DNA of 64,000 nucleotides from Tropicibacter sp. Alg240-R139. Lineage in GTDB: Bacteria > Pseudomonadota > Alphaproteobacteria > Rhodobacterales > Rhodobacteraceae. The stretch lies in contig NZ_UNRA01000004.1 of NCBI RefSeq assembly GCF_900537075.1, positions 62,001 through 126,000 on the forward strand, given 5' to 3'. The translations under genes were made by a program, and so were the position numbers. Within the stretch, counting starts at the first letter, position 1. Every line of letters starts with the position of its first letter. Positions 8,609 through 17,907 of the stretch are shown here, piece by piece. The notes beneath the pieces are model-generated. The model had not been told where the DNA came from and did no database searches. It was given only the letters and a program-made list of their open reading frames with translations.

Positions 8609-9238
8609 CTATACCAGAGCCTGTTCCACAACGCCCGCAATATCGCGCGCGACGGCGTCCATGTCCCGGTTGCCGTCGATCACGCGAAAGCGGCTCGCGA
8701 ATTCGTCCGCCAGTCCAAGGAATCCGGAACGCATCTTACGTTGCAGCTCTGGCCCGAAATCTTCGAACCGCTCTTCTGTGCCCTGTCGGCCCTTGGCGCG
8801 GCTAAGGCCGGTTTCGGGGTCCATATCCACCAGGATCGTAAGGTCCGGTTCGCGCCCGATCATCAGCCCATGCAATTGATCTACCAGCGCGCGCAGATCG
8901 CCACGTGACAGGCCCTGATACATGCGGGTGCTGTCAGCAAATCGGTCGCAAATCACGACTTTACCCGCTTCCAGCGCAGGCAGGATTGTACGCTCCAGAT
9001 GGTCGCGGCGCGCGGCGGTGAAGAGCAGGATCTCGGTTTCGGCAGACCAGCGATCGGGATCGCCTTCCAGAACCAGACGGCGGATTTCCTCGGCCCCGGG
9101 CGAACCGCCGGGTTCGCGGGTCAGCACAACGTCACGCCCCTGAGCCTGCAGGTGGTCGGCCAAACGCCGCGCTTGGGTGGATTTTCCTGACCCGTCGATA
9201 CCCTCGAATGTCAGGAACAGACCTTGGGGAATTGTCAC
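8609..9238 (-). CDS. tmk: Thymidylate kinase
   Basis: The 209-residue enzyme phosphorylates dTMP to dTDP. It shows the P-loop FEGIDGSGKSTQ near residue 12, the substrate motif REPGG, VICDRFADST with the DR pair, and a lid-like segment RAKGRQGTEERFED. Length is normal for the family. Its start overlaps the stop of the DD-carboxypeptidase gene by 4 bases, so it is translated from the same mRNA. Confidence 0.96.
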   Translation of the reverse strand: MTIPQGLFLTFEGIDGSGKSTQARRLADHLQAQGRDVVLTREPGGSPGAEEIRRLVLEGDPDRWSAETEILLFTAARRDHLERTILPALEAGKVVICDRFADSTRMYQGLSRGDLRALVDQLHGLMIGREPDLTILVDMDPETGLSRAKGRQGTEERFEDFGPELQRKMRSGFLGLADEFASRFRVIDGNRDMDAVARDIAGVVEQALV

Positions 9239-10401
9239 ATTGCCCCCGTAGGACCGTTAGTGAATTGTTTGATCAACAGGCTCGCCGCCGTTTTCATGCG
9301 CACAACAAAACCACCGATAGGTACGTCCTGCGCAGCCACCAGCGGACGCCGCATTTCAGGTAGACCTTCGGGTTTGATTACCAGTTCAGCCAACTGCTGA
9401 CCTTTGACGATTGGGGCGTTGAGCGGGCCATCATAGACCACATCGGCCTGAACCTCTTTATCCGACAGAACCGGGAGAAGTAGGCTTAGGTCCTCTGCCG
9501 GCACCAGACCTACCGATTGTTGACTTCCCATCCAGACTTGGGCCTGGGCGACGGGGGTGTCGGCCTTGGCGATGGTTTTTTGGCTAAAGTGGCGAAACGA
9601 CCAGTTAACGATGGCTTCCGCCTCCTCTGCGCGTTGTGCCGTGCTGTCGAGGCCCGAGATCACAAAGATCACGCGGCGATCCGCTTGTTTGGCAGACCCA
9701 ACAAGGCCGTATCCAGCTTCTTGCGTGTGGCCGGTTTTCAAGCCATCCGCGCCGATTCCCAAACGCAAGAGCGGGTTGCGATTGCGGGTGTTTGATGGCG
9801 CGCGCCCGTCAAATTCGAACTCGGTTTCGGCAAAAAGGGGGTAGTATTGAGGGAAATCCGCGATCAGCCGATTGGCCAGAATAGCCAAATCCTGCACCGA
9901 CATCCGATGTCCCGCTGCTGGCCAGCCATTGGAATTGGCAAAGGTCGAGTTATCCATCCCCAATTGTTTGGCGCGTTGGGTCATGTAGCGCGCAAACCCG
10001 GCCTCAGATCCATCGGGGCTGAGGGCTTCGGCGATTACGGCGCAGGCGTCGTTGCCACTCAGCACGATGATGCCACGGATCAGATCCTCGACCCGGACGC
10101 GATCCTGTGTGTTCAGAAACATGGTCGAGCCGCCATAGTTCATCGCGTGCTGTGAGACGGGCAGGCGCTCATCCAGCGTCAACCGACCGTCGCGCAGCGC
10201 CTCAAACGCCACATAAAGCGTCATTAGCTTGGACATGGACGCGGGCGGCAGTGGCTCTTCGGCGTTTTTGGCCAATAAGACCGTGCCGGTGCTTTGATCC
10301 AGGACATAGGCCGCTGTGGCCTTGGTGTCAAAGGCATGGGCGGGCAGGGCTGCAAGCGCCAGGGTCAGCGCAGCAGCAGTTGTGCGGAGCAACGACAGCA
10401 C
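9235..10401 (-). CDS. D-alanyl-D-alanine carboxypeptidase (PBP5/6-like)
   Basis: The 388-residue periplasmic enzyme trims the terminal D-Ala from peptidoglycan stem peptides. A signal peptide (about 1-23, ending AHA) is followed by the SxxK motif SMSK, the SGN motif (VLSGNDA) and the KTG motif (GLKTGHT). A C-terminal beta domain of about 100 residues matches PBP5-type enzymes, ending in an amphipathic helix that would hold the protein at the membrane. Translation starts with GTG, preceded by GGAGAG. It lies 14 bp downstream of the SPOR lipoprotein gene and overlaps tmk. Confidence 0.92.
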   Translation of the reverse strand: MLSLLRTTAAALTLALAALPAHAFDTKATAAYVLDQSTGTVLLAKNAEEPLPPASMSKLMTLYVAFEALRDGRLTLDERLPVSQHAMNYGGSTMFLNTQDRVRVEDLIRGIIVLSGNDACAVIAEALSPDGSEAGFARYMTQRAKQLGMDNSTFANSNGWPAAGHRMSVQDLAILANRLIADFPQYYPLFAETEFEFDGRAPSNTRNRNPLLRLGIGADGLKTGHTQEAGYGLVGSAKQADRRVIFVISGLDSTAQRAEEAEAIVNWSFRHFSQKTIAKADTPVAQAQVWMGSQQSVGLVPAEDLSLLLPVLSDKEVQADVVYDGPLNAPIVKGQQLAELVIKPEGLPEMRRPLVAAQDVPIGGFVVRMKTAASLLIKQFTNGPTGAM

Positions 10402-10415
10402 GAGTTCAGCTCTCC

Positions 10416-11312
10416 TTAGTTGGTGACAGCATAGGCGTCAGAAAACCCGGTTTCCTTGACCTGCTTGAGCAGGGCCGTCCGTTCTGAAGTGGATTGCGCC
10501 GGGCCCACGACAACCCGCCAAAAGGATTTGCCGTTCGATTTTTGCGCCAGGACGGTCGGAACCATACCAGAGTTGCGCATTTGATCGGCAGTGCGGTTGG
10601 CATTGGCTTCGACGCTGAAGATGCCGATCTGGATGTACGGCTTGGACAGCGACGAAGATTTGGGTTTGGGCGCTGGGGTTGCGGCAGACGCCGAGGCAGT
10701 CACGACTGGGGCCTCCGCCGTAGCAGGAACCGTGGCGTCGATCGCAGCGGCTGCACCAGCGATAGGATCCAACGTTGCTTCCGAAATCTCCGCTTCCGGC
10801 TCGACGACGGCCACTTCGGTCGCGTCAATTTCTGGAGCTTCTTCAACAGCCTCGCGGCGCAGTGCGGTCACGTGCAATTCAACCGGAGAACCGGCCAACA
10901 TGCCAAGCGCAGCTGCGGCGTCAGACGAGGCTTGAATGCGCGGGCCGGGGATTTCACGCGCCCTGCGGAACAGGGCGCCGATCACAAACTTGCCGTTAGA
11001 GGCGTTGCGGATGATGACGCGTTCCGGTTCGGTCACGTCAGCATGGGCCACCCAGACACCGCCAAGCGACGGTCGACCGTCCCAAAGACCGGCTTCTGTC
11101 ACCTCGAACACTTCGGGCGCTTCGACGTCGCGTTCGATCAGCTGGGTGCTTTGCCCGCTTTCTTCGGTCGTCGTTTCCTTGTCCTTGGGTTGCAAAAAGG
11201 ACATGTTGGGCCCTTCTTCACAGCCGGCCAAGATGCCAAGTGTCGCCGCAAACAAAACAAGTCGTTTCGGCAACTTGCGTGGTTCTGTCCGTCGTTCAGC
11301 CCCGTAGGTCAT
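10416..11312 (-). CDS. SPOR-domain lipoprotein with RlpA-like region
   Basis: The 298-residue protein has a lipoprotein signal (RLVLFAATLGILAGC, lipobox LAGC near residue 32). Residues about 90-165 resemble the double-psi barrel of RlpA (VIIRNASNGKFVIGALFRR and later LGMLAGSPVELHV). A long Ala/Glu/Pro linker leads to a C-terminal SPOR domain of about 70 residues (YIQIGIFSVEANANRTADQM), which binds glycan strands lacking stem peptides at division sites. The start is set by AAGGA seven bases upstream; an upstream in-frame start would move the lipobox inside. It precedes the DD-carboxypeptidase, in keeping with a role in septal cell-wall processing. Confidence 0.85.
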   Translation of the reverse strand: MTYGAERRTEPRKLPKRLVLFAATLGILAGCEEGPNMSFLQPKDKETTTEESGQSTQLIERDVEAPEVFEVTEAGLWDGRPSLGGVWVAHADVTEPERVIIRNASNGKFVIGALFRRAREIPGPRIQASSDAAAALGMLAGSPVELHVTALRREAVEEAPEIDATEVAVVEPEAEISEATLDPIAGAAAAIDATVPATAEAPVVTASASAATPAPKPKSSSLSKPYIQIGIFSVEANANRTADQMRNSGMVPTVLAQKSNGKSFWRVVVGPAQSTSERTALLKQVKETGFSDAYAVTN

Positions 11313-11518
11313 GTCGTGTTCCTTGCCTGTTTTGGGCGTCTTTTGCACCCCTTGCGCCGGTTGTCCGGTCGTTTGCCCGCGTATCAAGCTCTAAGCTTGT
11401 TTGGCATGATCATAACGCGACAGGCCTTTCAATGAAAGTCCGCAGCGCATCGGTCGGCAAGTTTTCCCCATTTTCAGCTTGCGTCGACTGTGGGGAGGAC
11501 CTAAATCACGTCGCACGC

Positions 11519-11608
11519 GGGGAGGTGGCAGAGTGGTCGAATGCGGCGGTCTTGAAAACCGTTGAACGTGAGAGCGTTCCCAGGGTTCGAATCCCTGTCT
11601 CCCCGCCA
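11519..11608 (+). tRNA. tRNA-Ser (anticodon TGA)
   Basis: The 90-nt gene folds as a class II tRNA with a long variable arm. The acceptor stem pairs GGGGAGG with TCTCCCC, the anticodon TGA is at 11553-11555 in the loop CTTGAAA, the T arm is GGGTTCGAATCCC, and the 3' CCA is encoded. It reads UCA and other UCN codons. It marks the border between a core gene string to the left and an accessory-looking region to the right. Confidence 0.97.
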
Positions 11609-11678
11609 TTCACGAACAGAAGTGGGAACCGCCGTTAGGTGAACTTTGCCTGACGCCAAGGCTTGTGCAATCGACGCA

Positions 11679-11704
11679 CAGAATCCTTTAATTCTGATTT
11701 TTTT
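11679..11704 (+). terminator. Rho-independent terminator after tRNA-Ser
   Basis: CAGAAT (11679-11684) pairs perfectly with ATTCTG (11691-11696) and is followed by ATTTTTTT. It lies about 70 bases after the tRNA. The stem is short and AT-rich, so strength is uncertain. Confidence 0.55.
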
Positions 11705-12191
11705 CTACCGACGTCGATCCTGTTGATGACAGATCGCAGGTACCCTTTTCGAACGGCCGCAGACTCGTCAGCCAATTCCGCCTGCTTCGAAGACACATAA
11801 ATCACGAAACCTTCTCTGCGGTCCGTCGGCTTTTCGGGGGCGACGTCACTGGCACCCTGATCTTGTGCAGTATTAGAGCGTGCAGCAATTTCTGTTCCTG
11901 CACCAAATTTTCATTTGTTTTTTTGCCAAGTAGATCTGCACGAACCTGGTAAGAATTCAGCTGTTCGAGGGACACGATCAGATGTCGACATTTGTGCAGG
12001 CTGCCTTGTTGGTCGTATTCAAGCATCTGACGGGGAGATACACGGAACTTGTTGTTTGAGCGCCTTTGGCGCAAGCTTACCCAAAAAATACAGGCGCGCA
12101 TGTCCAACTGGACATTTTTTGTAGTTCTTGACGCCATCTTTTTCTGGGCCACGCCGATTTGTAAAATAGTCAAATAGAGGGAGACAACTGA
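11705..12191. other. Gene-poor stretch between tRNA-Ser and SMP-30 gene
   Basis: This stretch is more AT-rich than its neighbours. The only long open frame (minus strand, 11802-12173) begins with TTG, has no ribosome binding site and does not look like any known protein, so it is not called. Nothing resembling an integrase remnant is seen. It may hold the promoter of the SMP-30 gene, whose ribosome binding site GGGAGAC is just before 12192. Confidence 0.5.
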
Positions 12192-13157
12192 ATGTCATTG
12201 GATTTGGAATTGCACCTAGAAGAAGTGGCCGGCCCCTCAGACATTGGCTTCCCCGAAGGTCCTGTTGCAATGAACGATGGTTCGTTGTTGTTTGTCGACA
12301 TCGAGAAAGAGACCTTGTCGAAGGTCACCTCCGATGGGACGATCAGGACTGTCGCCGAAATACCTGGTGGCCCAAACGGAGTGGCGATTGGGCCCGACAG
12401 CGCAGCTTATGTCTGCAACAATGGCGGTGTCTATACGTTCAAGGAGGTTCCCGTTCCCGGAGGGACGGCAAATGTGCCATGGCCAAGCCGGCCCAATTAC
12501 ACCGGTGGCTCGATACAGCGGGTTGATCTGAGTAACGGCAATGTCACAACTCTCTACCCTTCACCCTGGTCCAAGGAAAAATTGCTCGCGCCTGATGACA
12601 TCGTGTTCGACAAAGAAGGTGGTTTTTGGTTCACCGATTCCGGTTATCAAGATGAGGACGTCCAATACAAGGGCGCTTTGTACTATGGGACGATAGACGG
12701 TCAGCCGCTGAAAAAGGTTGCCACAATACCCATGGCGAATGGTGTGGGGCTGTCACCAGATGGAAAGACGGTCTATGTCTCGGATACTATTTTTAGCCGC
12801 CTTTGGGCGCTGGACATTAAAGGCCCCGGCGAGGTCGAACCCGGACCATTGCCCGACATGCCCGGTCGGATTGTGCAATCTCTTCCGGTGCATCAATCCA
12901 TCTATCAATGGCTTGATAGTCTGAAGGTAGAGGCGAGTGGGAAAGTCTGTGTCGGCACCATTTTCAATGGCGGCATCACCGTCTTTGAACCCAATGACGG
13001 CACGTTTGAACATGTCCCGATTCCGGCGCTGTTCGTGACCAACTTCTGCTTTGGGGGAACCGATATGCAGGATCTTTGGATCACGGCGTCGAGTTCGCGA
13101 AAAATCTATAAGGCGCGTTGGCCAAGAAAAGGTTTGAATTTGGCGTTTACGGCTTGA
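12192..13157 (+). CDS. SMP-30/gluconolactonase-family lactonase
   Basis: The 321-residue protein is a predicted six-bladed beta-propeller. Hallmarks are FPEGPVAMNDGSLLFVDI near the start, PNGVAIGPDSAAYVCNNGG, LAPDDIVFDKEGGFWFTDSG and ANGVGLSPDGKTVYVSDT; the acidic and Asn residues in these bind a Ca or Zn ion at the centre of the propeller. Family members hydrolyse sugar lactones or organophosphates; the substrate here is unknown. There is no signal peptide, so it is cytoplasmic. A cyclase/ATPase gene follows 133 bp downstream on the same strand. Confidence 0.82.
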   Translation: MSLDLELHLEEVAGPSDIGFPEGPVAMNDGSLLFVDIEKETLSKVTSDGTIRTVAEIPGGPNGVAIGPDSAAYVCNNGGVYTFKEVPVPGGTANVPWPSRPNYTGGSIQRVDLSNGNVTTLYPSPWSKEKLLAPDDIVFDKEGGFWFTDSGYQDEDVQYKGALYYGTIDGQPLKKVATIPMANGVGLSPDGKTVYVSDTIFSRLWALDIKGPGEVEPGPLPDMPGRIVQSLPVHQSIYQWLDSLKVEASGKVCVGTIFNGGITVFEPNDGTFEHVPIPALFVTNFCFGGTDMQDLWITASSSRKIYKARWPRKGLNLAFTA

Positions 13158-13290
13158 ATATGCTGGGGCCACACTAACTTAAATTGCTGATCGTTCAGGC
13201 GGGAAACGCGCCTATTCGCCGAAGGTTGTCGTAAAGAGTTAATGCCGTTAACCTAATCTTTAGGGGGGCAACTGCATTGCTTCTGGATCA

Positions 13291-16200
13291 ATGACACACG
13301 TGGGGGAGCGGCGTCAGGTCTCCGTTCTGTTCGCAGATATGGTCGGTTTCACGGCCGCTGTAGAACGGTTGGGAGAGGACGGAACGCTGCCGTTCGCGCA
13401 GGTGATTTACAACCTCATGGCTGATACCGTCGTTGAACATGGCGGCACTATCAGCAGCTATGGCGGCGACAGCGTTATGGCCCTCTTTGGCCTTCCCGAG
13501 GCGCTGGAAGACGGCGCTTTGCGGGCTTGTCGCGCAGCTTTAGCCATTCAAACAGCTTTTGCGGAAGCGGCTGACGAGATTGAACGCCGGTTTGGACTTC
13601 GACCGCGCATGAGGGTTGGGGTAAGCTCAGGTGTTGCATTGATGGCGTCGATTGAGGGGCAGGATGCACCGGCGACAGCTGTCGGGAATACAGTGAATTT
13701 GGCCTCGCGCATTCAGAACTTGGCCGCTGCGGGAAACTGCCTGATTTGTGACACGACAAGACGGCTAGTCGAAGGGCAGGTCGATCTGAATTTTGATGGC
13801 GAGTATGAAATCAAAGGCGTGTCAAAGCATCGGAAGCTGTGGAATCTGCTGGCGATACGCAAAGCTGCTTCCCGTTTCGATGGATCTGTTGCTCGGGGAT
13901 TAAGCCATTTCGTTGGTCGCGAAAAGGAACTCGCAGCAATCTCCGCCAAATTCTCCGAAGCTGTTGGAGACTTGAAGGTCGTAGACCTTGCCGGTGAAGC
14001 AGGGTTAGGAAAAACGCGGCTGGTTTTCGAGTTTTTGCAGCGCATAAATCCAAAAGAAGCGCGTCTTTTTCGCGGGCATTGTGCTGCCGATCGCACCCAG
14101 GTTCCGTTTTTTCCATTTCTTGAGGTCGTCAATGAGGCGTTTCAAATCCGCTCTGAAGATGAACCCGCAGAGATTTCACAAAAACTGCAAAGGGGGCTAC
14201 TCGGCTTGGGCTTGGATGACCCAGAGAGCCTGGGCTTGTTGCTGAACCTTTTGGGAAAAGAACCGCCCGCTGGATCGCTTGACGGTCTTGATGGTGTTTT
14301 GATCGGACATCGCACACGCAATTTGTTGCGTGCTATGTTGAAGGCGGAATGCGCCAACTCTGTGGTCATCTTCTTGATCGAGGATATTCATTGGATCGAC
14401 AGTGCTTCGGCAGAATTTCTGGGCAAAATCGTTGAAGATGGCGAACCCAACAACCTCTTTGTTCTGCATACAAGGCGTCCAGAATATGAACCGAGTTGGA
14501 TCGAGAATTCCAGAGTGACCGAAGTCGCCCTCTTGCCGCTGTCCTCTAGTGAAATTGGGCACCTCGTTCAGACCCGTCTGCAAGTCGACAACCTCCCCTC
14601 TAACCTTGTCGAACAAGTGAGCGAGCGTGCGGGAGGCAATCCACTCTTTGGTGAAGAGATCTTGTCTTTCTTGATCAGCAAGGGGGCGCTAAGCGTCGAT
14701 GCAGAAAATGCCAATTTCGATATTGATCTCGCTTCAAGTGGGTTGCCCGAAAGCATGCGTAGCCTGTTCACGGTACGCATGGACCAGCTTGAACCCGCTG
14801 ACAAAGCGTTGCTGCAGGCGGCTTCGGTGATCGGCCGGCGCTTTGATCCGGGCTTGCTGACGTCCGTTGTCAAGACCGACGGCTCCGTAGGCGAAGCGCT
14901 TCGCCGGTTGCAGACCCAGGATCTGATTCACCGTGACGACGGATCTTCTGATTATGCGTTCAAACACGTTCTGTTACGCGACACCGTGTATCAAAGTTTG
15001 TTGGCAGAGCGGGCGTCCGAATTGCACTTGGCCATTGCGGCGGCTCTGGAGCAGCGAAACGACAATCGTGTCGGAGAAGTCGCGGGCGCACTGGCACATC
15101 ACTATTTGCGGACCGAGCGCGGGGACCTTGCGTTCAAATACAACGCGTTGGCCGGTGCCAGGAGCCTTGGTGTTTACTCTCTCGGGGATGCGAACAGGTA
15201 TTTCGAAAGTGCACTTAGCCTGTACCAAAGCGATCCGGGCTGCGCGAACGACCACGAATTTGCGGCATTTCTTGTCGACTACTCGACCTGTTCGAATATC
15301 TCTTTGAAGATCACGGAATTTATCGAATTGGCACCCCAAGTCCGACCAATCCTGGGTCGATTGGGTGACACCTATCAGCATGTCGTCTTCCTACATCACT
15401 ACATCGCTTGCCTTGTTTACAACGGTCGTTACGTAGATGCGTTTCAAACCCAACAAGATTTGACCGCGATGGCCGAGCGACAGGATACGCCGGAAGCAGC
15501 GGCCTATGCGCTTGTCAGTGAACTTTCGGTTTCTTGCTTTTTTGGACACCTATCCAATGAGGCTTTTGAGGCCAAGAGACGCGAGGCAGAAGTGGTAATG
15601 GGCAGTGTCGAAGACGCCTATTTGCAGAACTTTTTCCTGGCAATATTGGCCTGGAATGAGACGAGTCGGGGACGGTTCGCTCATGCGTATGACGCGACAA
15701 AACGCATGGTGGATCTTGGAGAAGCCAAGAATGATCCGCGATCATTGGGCTATGCGACGGCTCTCAACGCGCTGATCGCTATGCTCAACGACGATCACGC
15801 CAAGGCGCTGGAGATCGCGGAACAAGCGTTAAAGGTATCGCATGCCGAATTCGAACGCGCCTCGGCCGAGGCTGCGCGCACCGCGGCGTTGGTTCCACTT
15901 GAACGGCCGGAGGCCATTGACGAGGTCAATCGGTTCATCTCCAAATGCGAAGAAGACGGATGGGGAATGTTTTTGTCAGGCCCGGACATGATGCTGGGCG
16001 TCGCCCTGACGATGAATGGGCGCATCGACGAAGGTTTGCGCCACATGGAAGACGCCATCGGTCGACGTGAGCAGGAGGGCTATGGTCTTGCCGCGGACTG
16101 GTATCGCCTATTCCTTGGAGAGCTTTATCTTGGCATCCTTTCTGGCGAAGGCGAGGCGTCTCTGGGTCTGTTGTTCCGCAACATAAGATCGCTGAGTTGG

Positions 16201-16452
16201 GTTTTTACGTTCGGGGCCGGACGCATCATCAAGTTGATCGACCAGGCCTGCGCTAATCCACAGTTTGACCGAGATGGGTACTATTTCGCGCGGGGTCAGA
16301 TGATCCTTGGTCTGCTGTACAAGCTTAAGAAAAAGAAGGGGTTGGCCGTCGAACACCTGCGTGACGCGCGCCGTATTGCCGAACAGATCGGCCCGTCCCC
16401 CTTCCTGACCCGCATTGATGTGGCACTGGCCGAACTTGAAGCAGCCAAGTAA
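13291..16452 (+). CDS. Class III cyclase / AAA ATPase / helical-repeat signalling protein
   Basis: The 1053-residue protein joins three parts. Residues about 8-185 form a class III nucleotidyl cyclase homology domain, with both metal-binding Asp positions (FADMVGFT and YGGDSVMALFG) and the NLASRIQ motif with the catalytic Asn and Arg. The usual base-selecting Lys before GGD is replaced (ISSYGGD). Residues about 205-500 form an AAA16/STAND-type ATPase with Walker A GEAGLGKTR (about 235) and Walker B-like VIFLIEDIHWID. The remaining 500 residues are helical, probably TPR-like. Such proteins are cytoplasmic sensors in which the repeats detect a signal. No strong ribosome binding site precedes the ATG. 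A second member lies at 26245-29844. Confidence 0.85.
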   Translation: MTHVGERRQVSVLFADMVGFTAAVERLGEDGTLPFAQVIYNLMADTVVEHGGTISSYGGDSVMALFGLPEALEDGALRACRAALAIQTAFAEAADEIERRFGLRPRMRVGVSSGVALMASIEGQDAPATAVGNTVNLASRIQNLAAAGNCLICDTTRRLVEGQVDLNFDGEYEIKGVSKHRKLWNLLAIRKAASRFDGSVARGLSHFVGREKELAAISAKFSEAVGDLKVVDLAGEAGLGKTRLVFEFLQRINPKEARLFRGHCAADRTQVPFFPFLEVVNEAFQIRSEDEPAEISQKLQRGLLGLGLDDPESLGLLLNLLGKEPPAGSLDGLDGVLIGHRTRNLLRAMLKAECANSVVIFLIEDIHWIDSASAEFLGKIVEDGEPNNLFVLHTRRPEYEPSWIENSRVTEVALLPLSSSEIGHLVQTRLQVDNLPSNLVEQVSERAGGNPLFGEEILSFLISKGALSVDAENANFDIDLASSGLPESMRSLFTVRMDQLEPADKALLQAASVIGRRFDPGLLTSVVKTDGSVGEALRRLQTQDLIHRDDGSSDYAFKHVLLRDTVYQSLLAERASELHLAIAAALEQRNDNRVGEVAGALAHHYLRTERGDLAFKYNALAGARSLGVYSLGDANRYFESALSLYQSDPGCANDHEFAAFLVDYSTCSNISLKITEFIELAPQVRPILGRLGDTYQHVVFLHHYIACLVYNGRYVDAFQTQQDLTAMAERQDTPEAAAYALVSELSVSCFFGHLSNEAFEAKRREAEVVMGSVEDAYLQNFFLAILAWNETSRGRFAHAYDATKRMVDLGEAKNDPRSLGYATALNALIAMLNDDHAKALEIAEQALKVSHAEFERASAEAARTAALVPLERPEAIDEVNRFISKCEEDGWGMFLSGPDMMLGVALTMNGRIDEGLRHMEDAIGRREQEGYGLAADWYRLFLGELYLGILSGEGEASLGLLFRNIRSLSWVFTFGAGRIIKLIDQACANPQFDRDGYYFARGQMILGLLYKLKKKKGLAVEHLRDARRIAEQIGPSPFLTRIDVALAELEAAK

Positions 16453-16476
16453 CTCAAAGCCACAGTCGGCCCCTGA

Positions 16477-17907
16477 TTACGTGTCAAGCTGCGACAGATA
16501 GGCAATTGCCGACAGGCTGGGCAGGAAGGTGTATGCGCCACCGCGCGCTTTGATAAAGCGTGGAAAGCCACGCAATCGGATCGATCCACCATTCGCAAGC
16601 GTAAGATCAAACCAGCTTGTTTCCGGCTCGTTTGCGCCCAGTAGTGGGTCGTCAGCACCCGTGATATCAGGGTTTTGCAAGCCGACGTTGATCCAGTCAC
16701 ACATCACCGCTTCGAACTGGGCGCCCAGATTGGCGCATAAGAAATTACCCAGCAGACCGCGTTCCGGATTGTTTGCTTCGTCGAGGTTGGCGGGGTCAAA
16801 ATCCGGTCCATAAGACATGCCACGTCTTACGATACGTCGAGAATAATTCGACATGCGCTGTACGATATGACCGTTGCGCGGATTGGCGCGGCGGGTGTGC
16901 GACCCAGCCGGGCAACGCGACTCGCGGTCGTAGTCAAAGTTGGTCAGGAAGCCAGGGGTGTCCGGTATAGGTCCGGTCGAATTGGGAGACTTTTCATAAG
17001 GCATCCCGTTGCGCCAACGCCCGCACATCTGGGCTGCCACAACCTCGCGAAGCGCACCGTGTCTATTATCCTTCATTCCAAATATGTTCTCTTCGGCTCC
17101 TGGAGGAAGCAGGTGATCCACTTCTGGGTGGTTCTCCAATTCAGTAGCGGCAGTCGAAAGGTATTTCTCAAACCCGACCGTGTCCTGAGCCAGCACGCGA
17201 AAGGCATTGAATGCGCCATTGCGCCCCAACTCATCAGGGTTCGGGACCCGAAACAGAAGACCTTCGTAGTGTGTCGGATACCCCAGTAGAACTGTCCCTA
17301 GAGGGTTGATCGGTTCATTGTCATTCGCGCGGTCCGGATTGATCACATGGGCAAAACGCGGCTGCGAAATGCTGTCGCGATACCCAAAAAAGACTTTACC
17401 TTCAGGCAGGTTACGCCCGTCTTGAACGCCAATGACACCGAAGGCCTTGGCGACTTGTGCTTGCACCTGTTCAACTTTTTCAAGCTGCTCGTCGGTGTCG
17501 CTGTAGATAGACGCGATCAGATGTACTCGATCAGGTTGGTTGAACGGTTCTGCCCAGTTCTTCGGCGCACTGTCCCCGAAGTCGCCAATCTTGGCTGCGC
17601 GTTTCGTCATTCCCTGACGGAACTCAGTCGGGAATGTATCCAAGTGATCCTGCGTTACACCTAAAGCCCGCAATCCGGCAAAGGTCACGCCAATGTTGAA
17701 GCACAGATCCGGCGGGTCTGCCCATTTTTCAGAGGATTCGCGGGTAATAGTTGGCACTGCGTCCGTTGTGCCGGACACCGCGGCGGCCAAAAACTGACGC
17801 GCCAGTGTCCGGTTTGTGACTTCCAGCACGAGGTGGCGCACACGGTTAAGGGAATACCCACGCAGGATGTTGCCTTGCACGTCTTCGTGGTTGAACTCTT
17901 TTGTCAC
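16477..17907 (-). CDS. DyP-type heme peroxidase
   Basis: The 476-residue protein has the family motif region FFGYRDSISQP near residue 175, in which the catalytic Asp is kept but the last Gly of GxxDG is Ser. The expected proximal heme His lies in CPAGSHTRRANPR near 335. The length is greater than most bacterial DyPs (about 300-400) and closer to the long class that includes fungal enzymes. No Tat signal is visible, so the protein is probably cytoplasmic. It starts with GTG overlapping the TGA of the gene before it (GTGA), so it is the third gene of an operon with a catalase-like protein. It would use peroxides to oxidise an unknown substrate. Confidence 0.88.
   Translation of the reverse strand: MTKEFNHEDVQGNILRGYSLNRVRHLVLEVTNRTLARQFLAAAVSGTTDAVPTITRESSEKWADPPDLCFNIGVTFAGLRALGVTQDHLDTFPTEFRQGMTKRAAKIGDFGDSAPKNWAEPFNQPDRVHLIASIYSDTDEQLEKVEQVQAQVAKAFGVIGVQDGRNLPEGKVFFGYRDSISQPRFAHVINPDRANDNEPINPLGTVLLGYPTHYEGLLFRVPNPDELGRNGAFNAFRVLAQDTVGFEKYLSTAATELENHPEVDHLLPPGAEENIFGMKDNRHGALREVVAAQMCGRWRNGMPYEKSPNSTGPIPDTPGFLTNFDYDRESRCPAGSHTRRANPRNGHIVQRMSNYSRRIVRRGMSYGPDFDPANLDEANNPERGLLGNFLCANLGAQFEAVMCDWINVGLQNPDITGADDPLLGANEPETSWFDLTLANGGSIRLRGFPRFIKARGGAYTFLPSLSAIAYLSQLDT

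Noticed and set aside
11519-11608. tRNA-Ser as a phage attachment site
   Set aside because: No second copy of the tRNA 3' end and no integrase gene were found within the window.
11802-12173. Minus-strand open frame of 123 codons in the tRNA-Ser/SMP-30 gap
   Set aside because: It begins with TTG, has no ribosome binding site and no recognisable domain.
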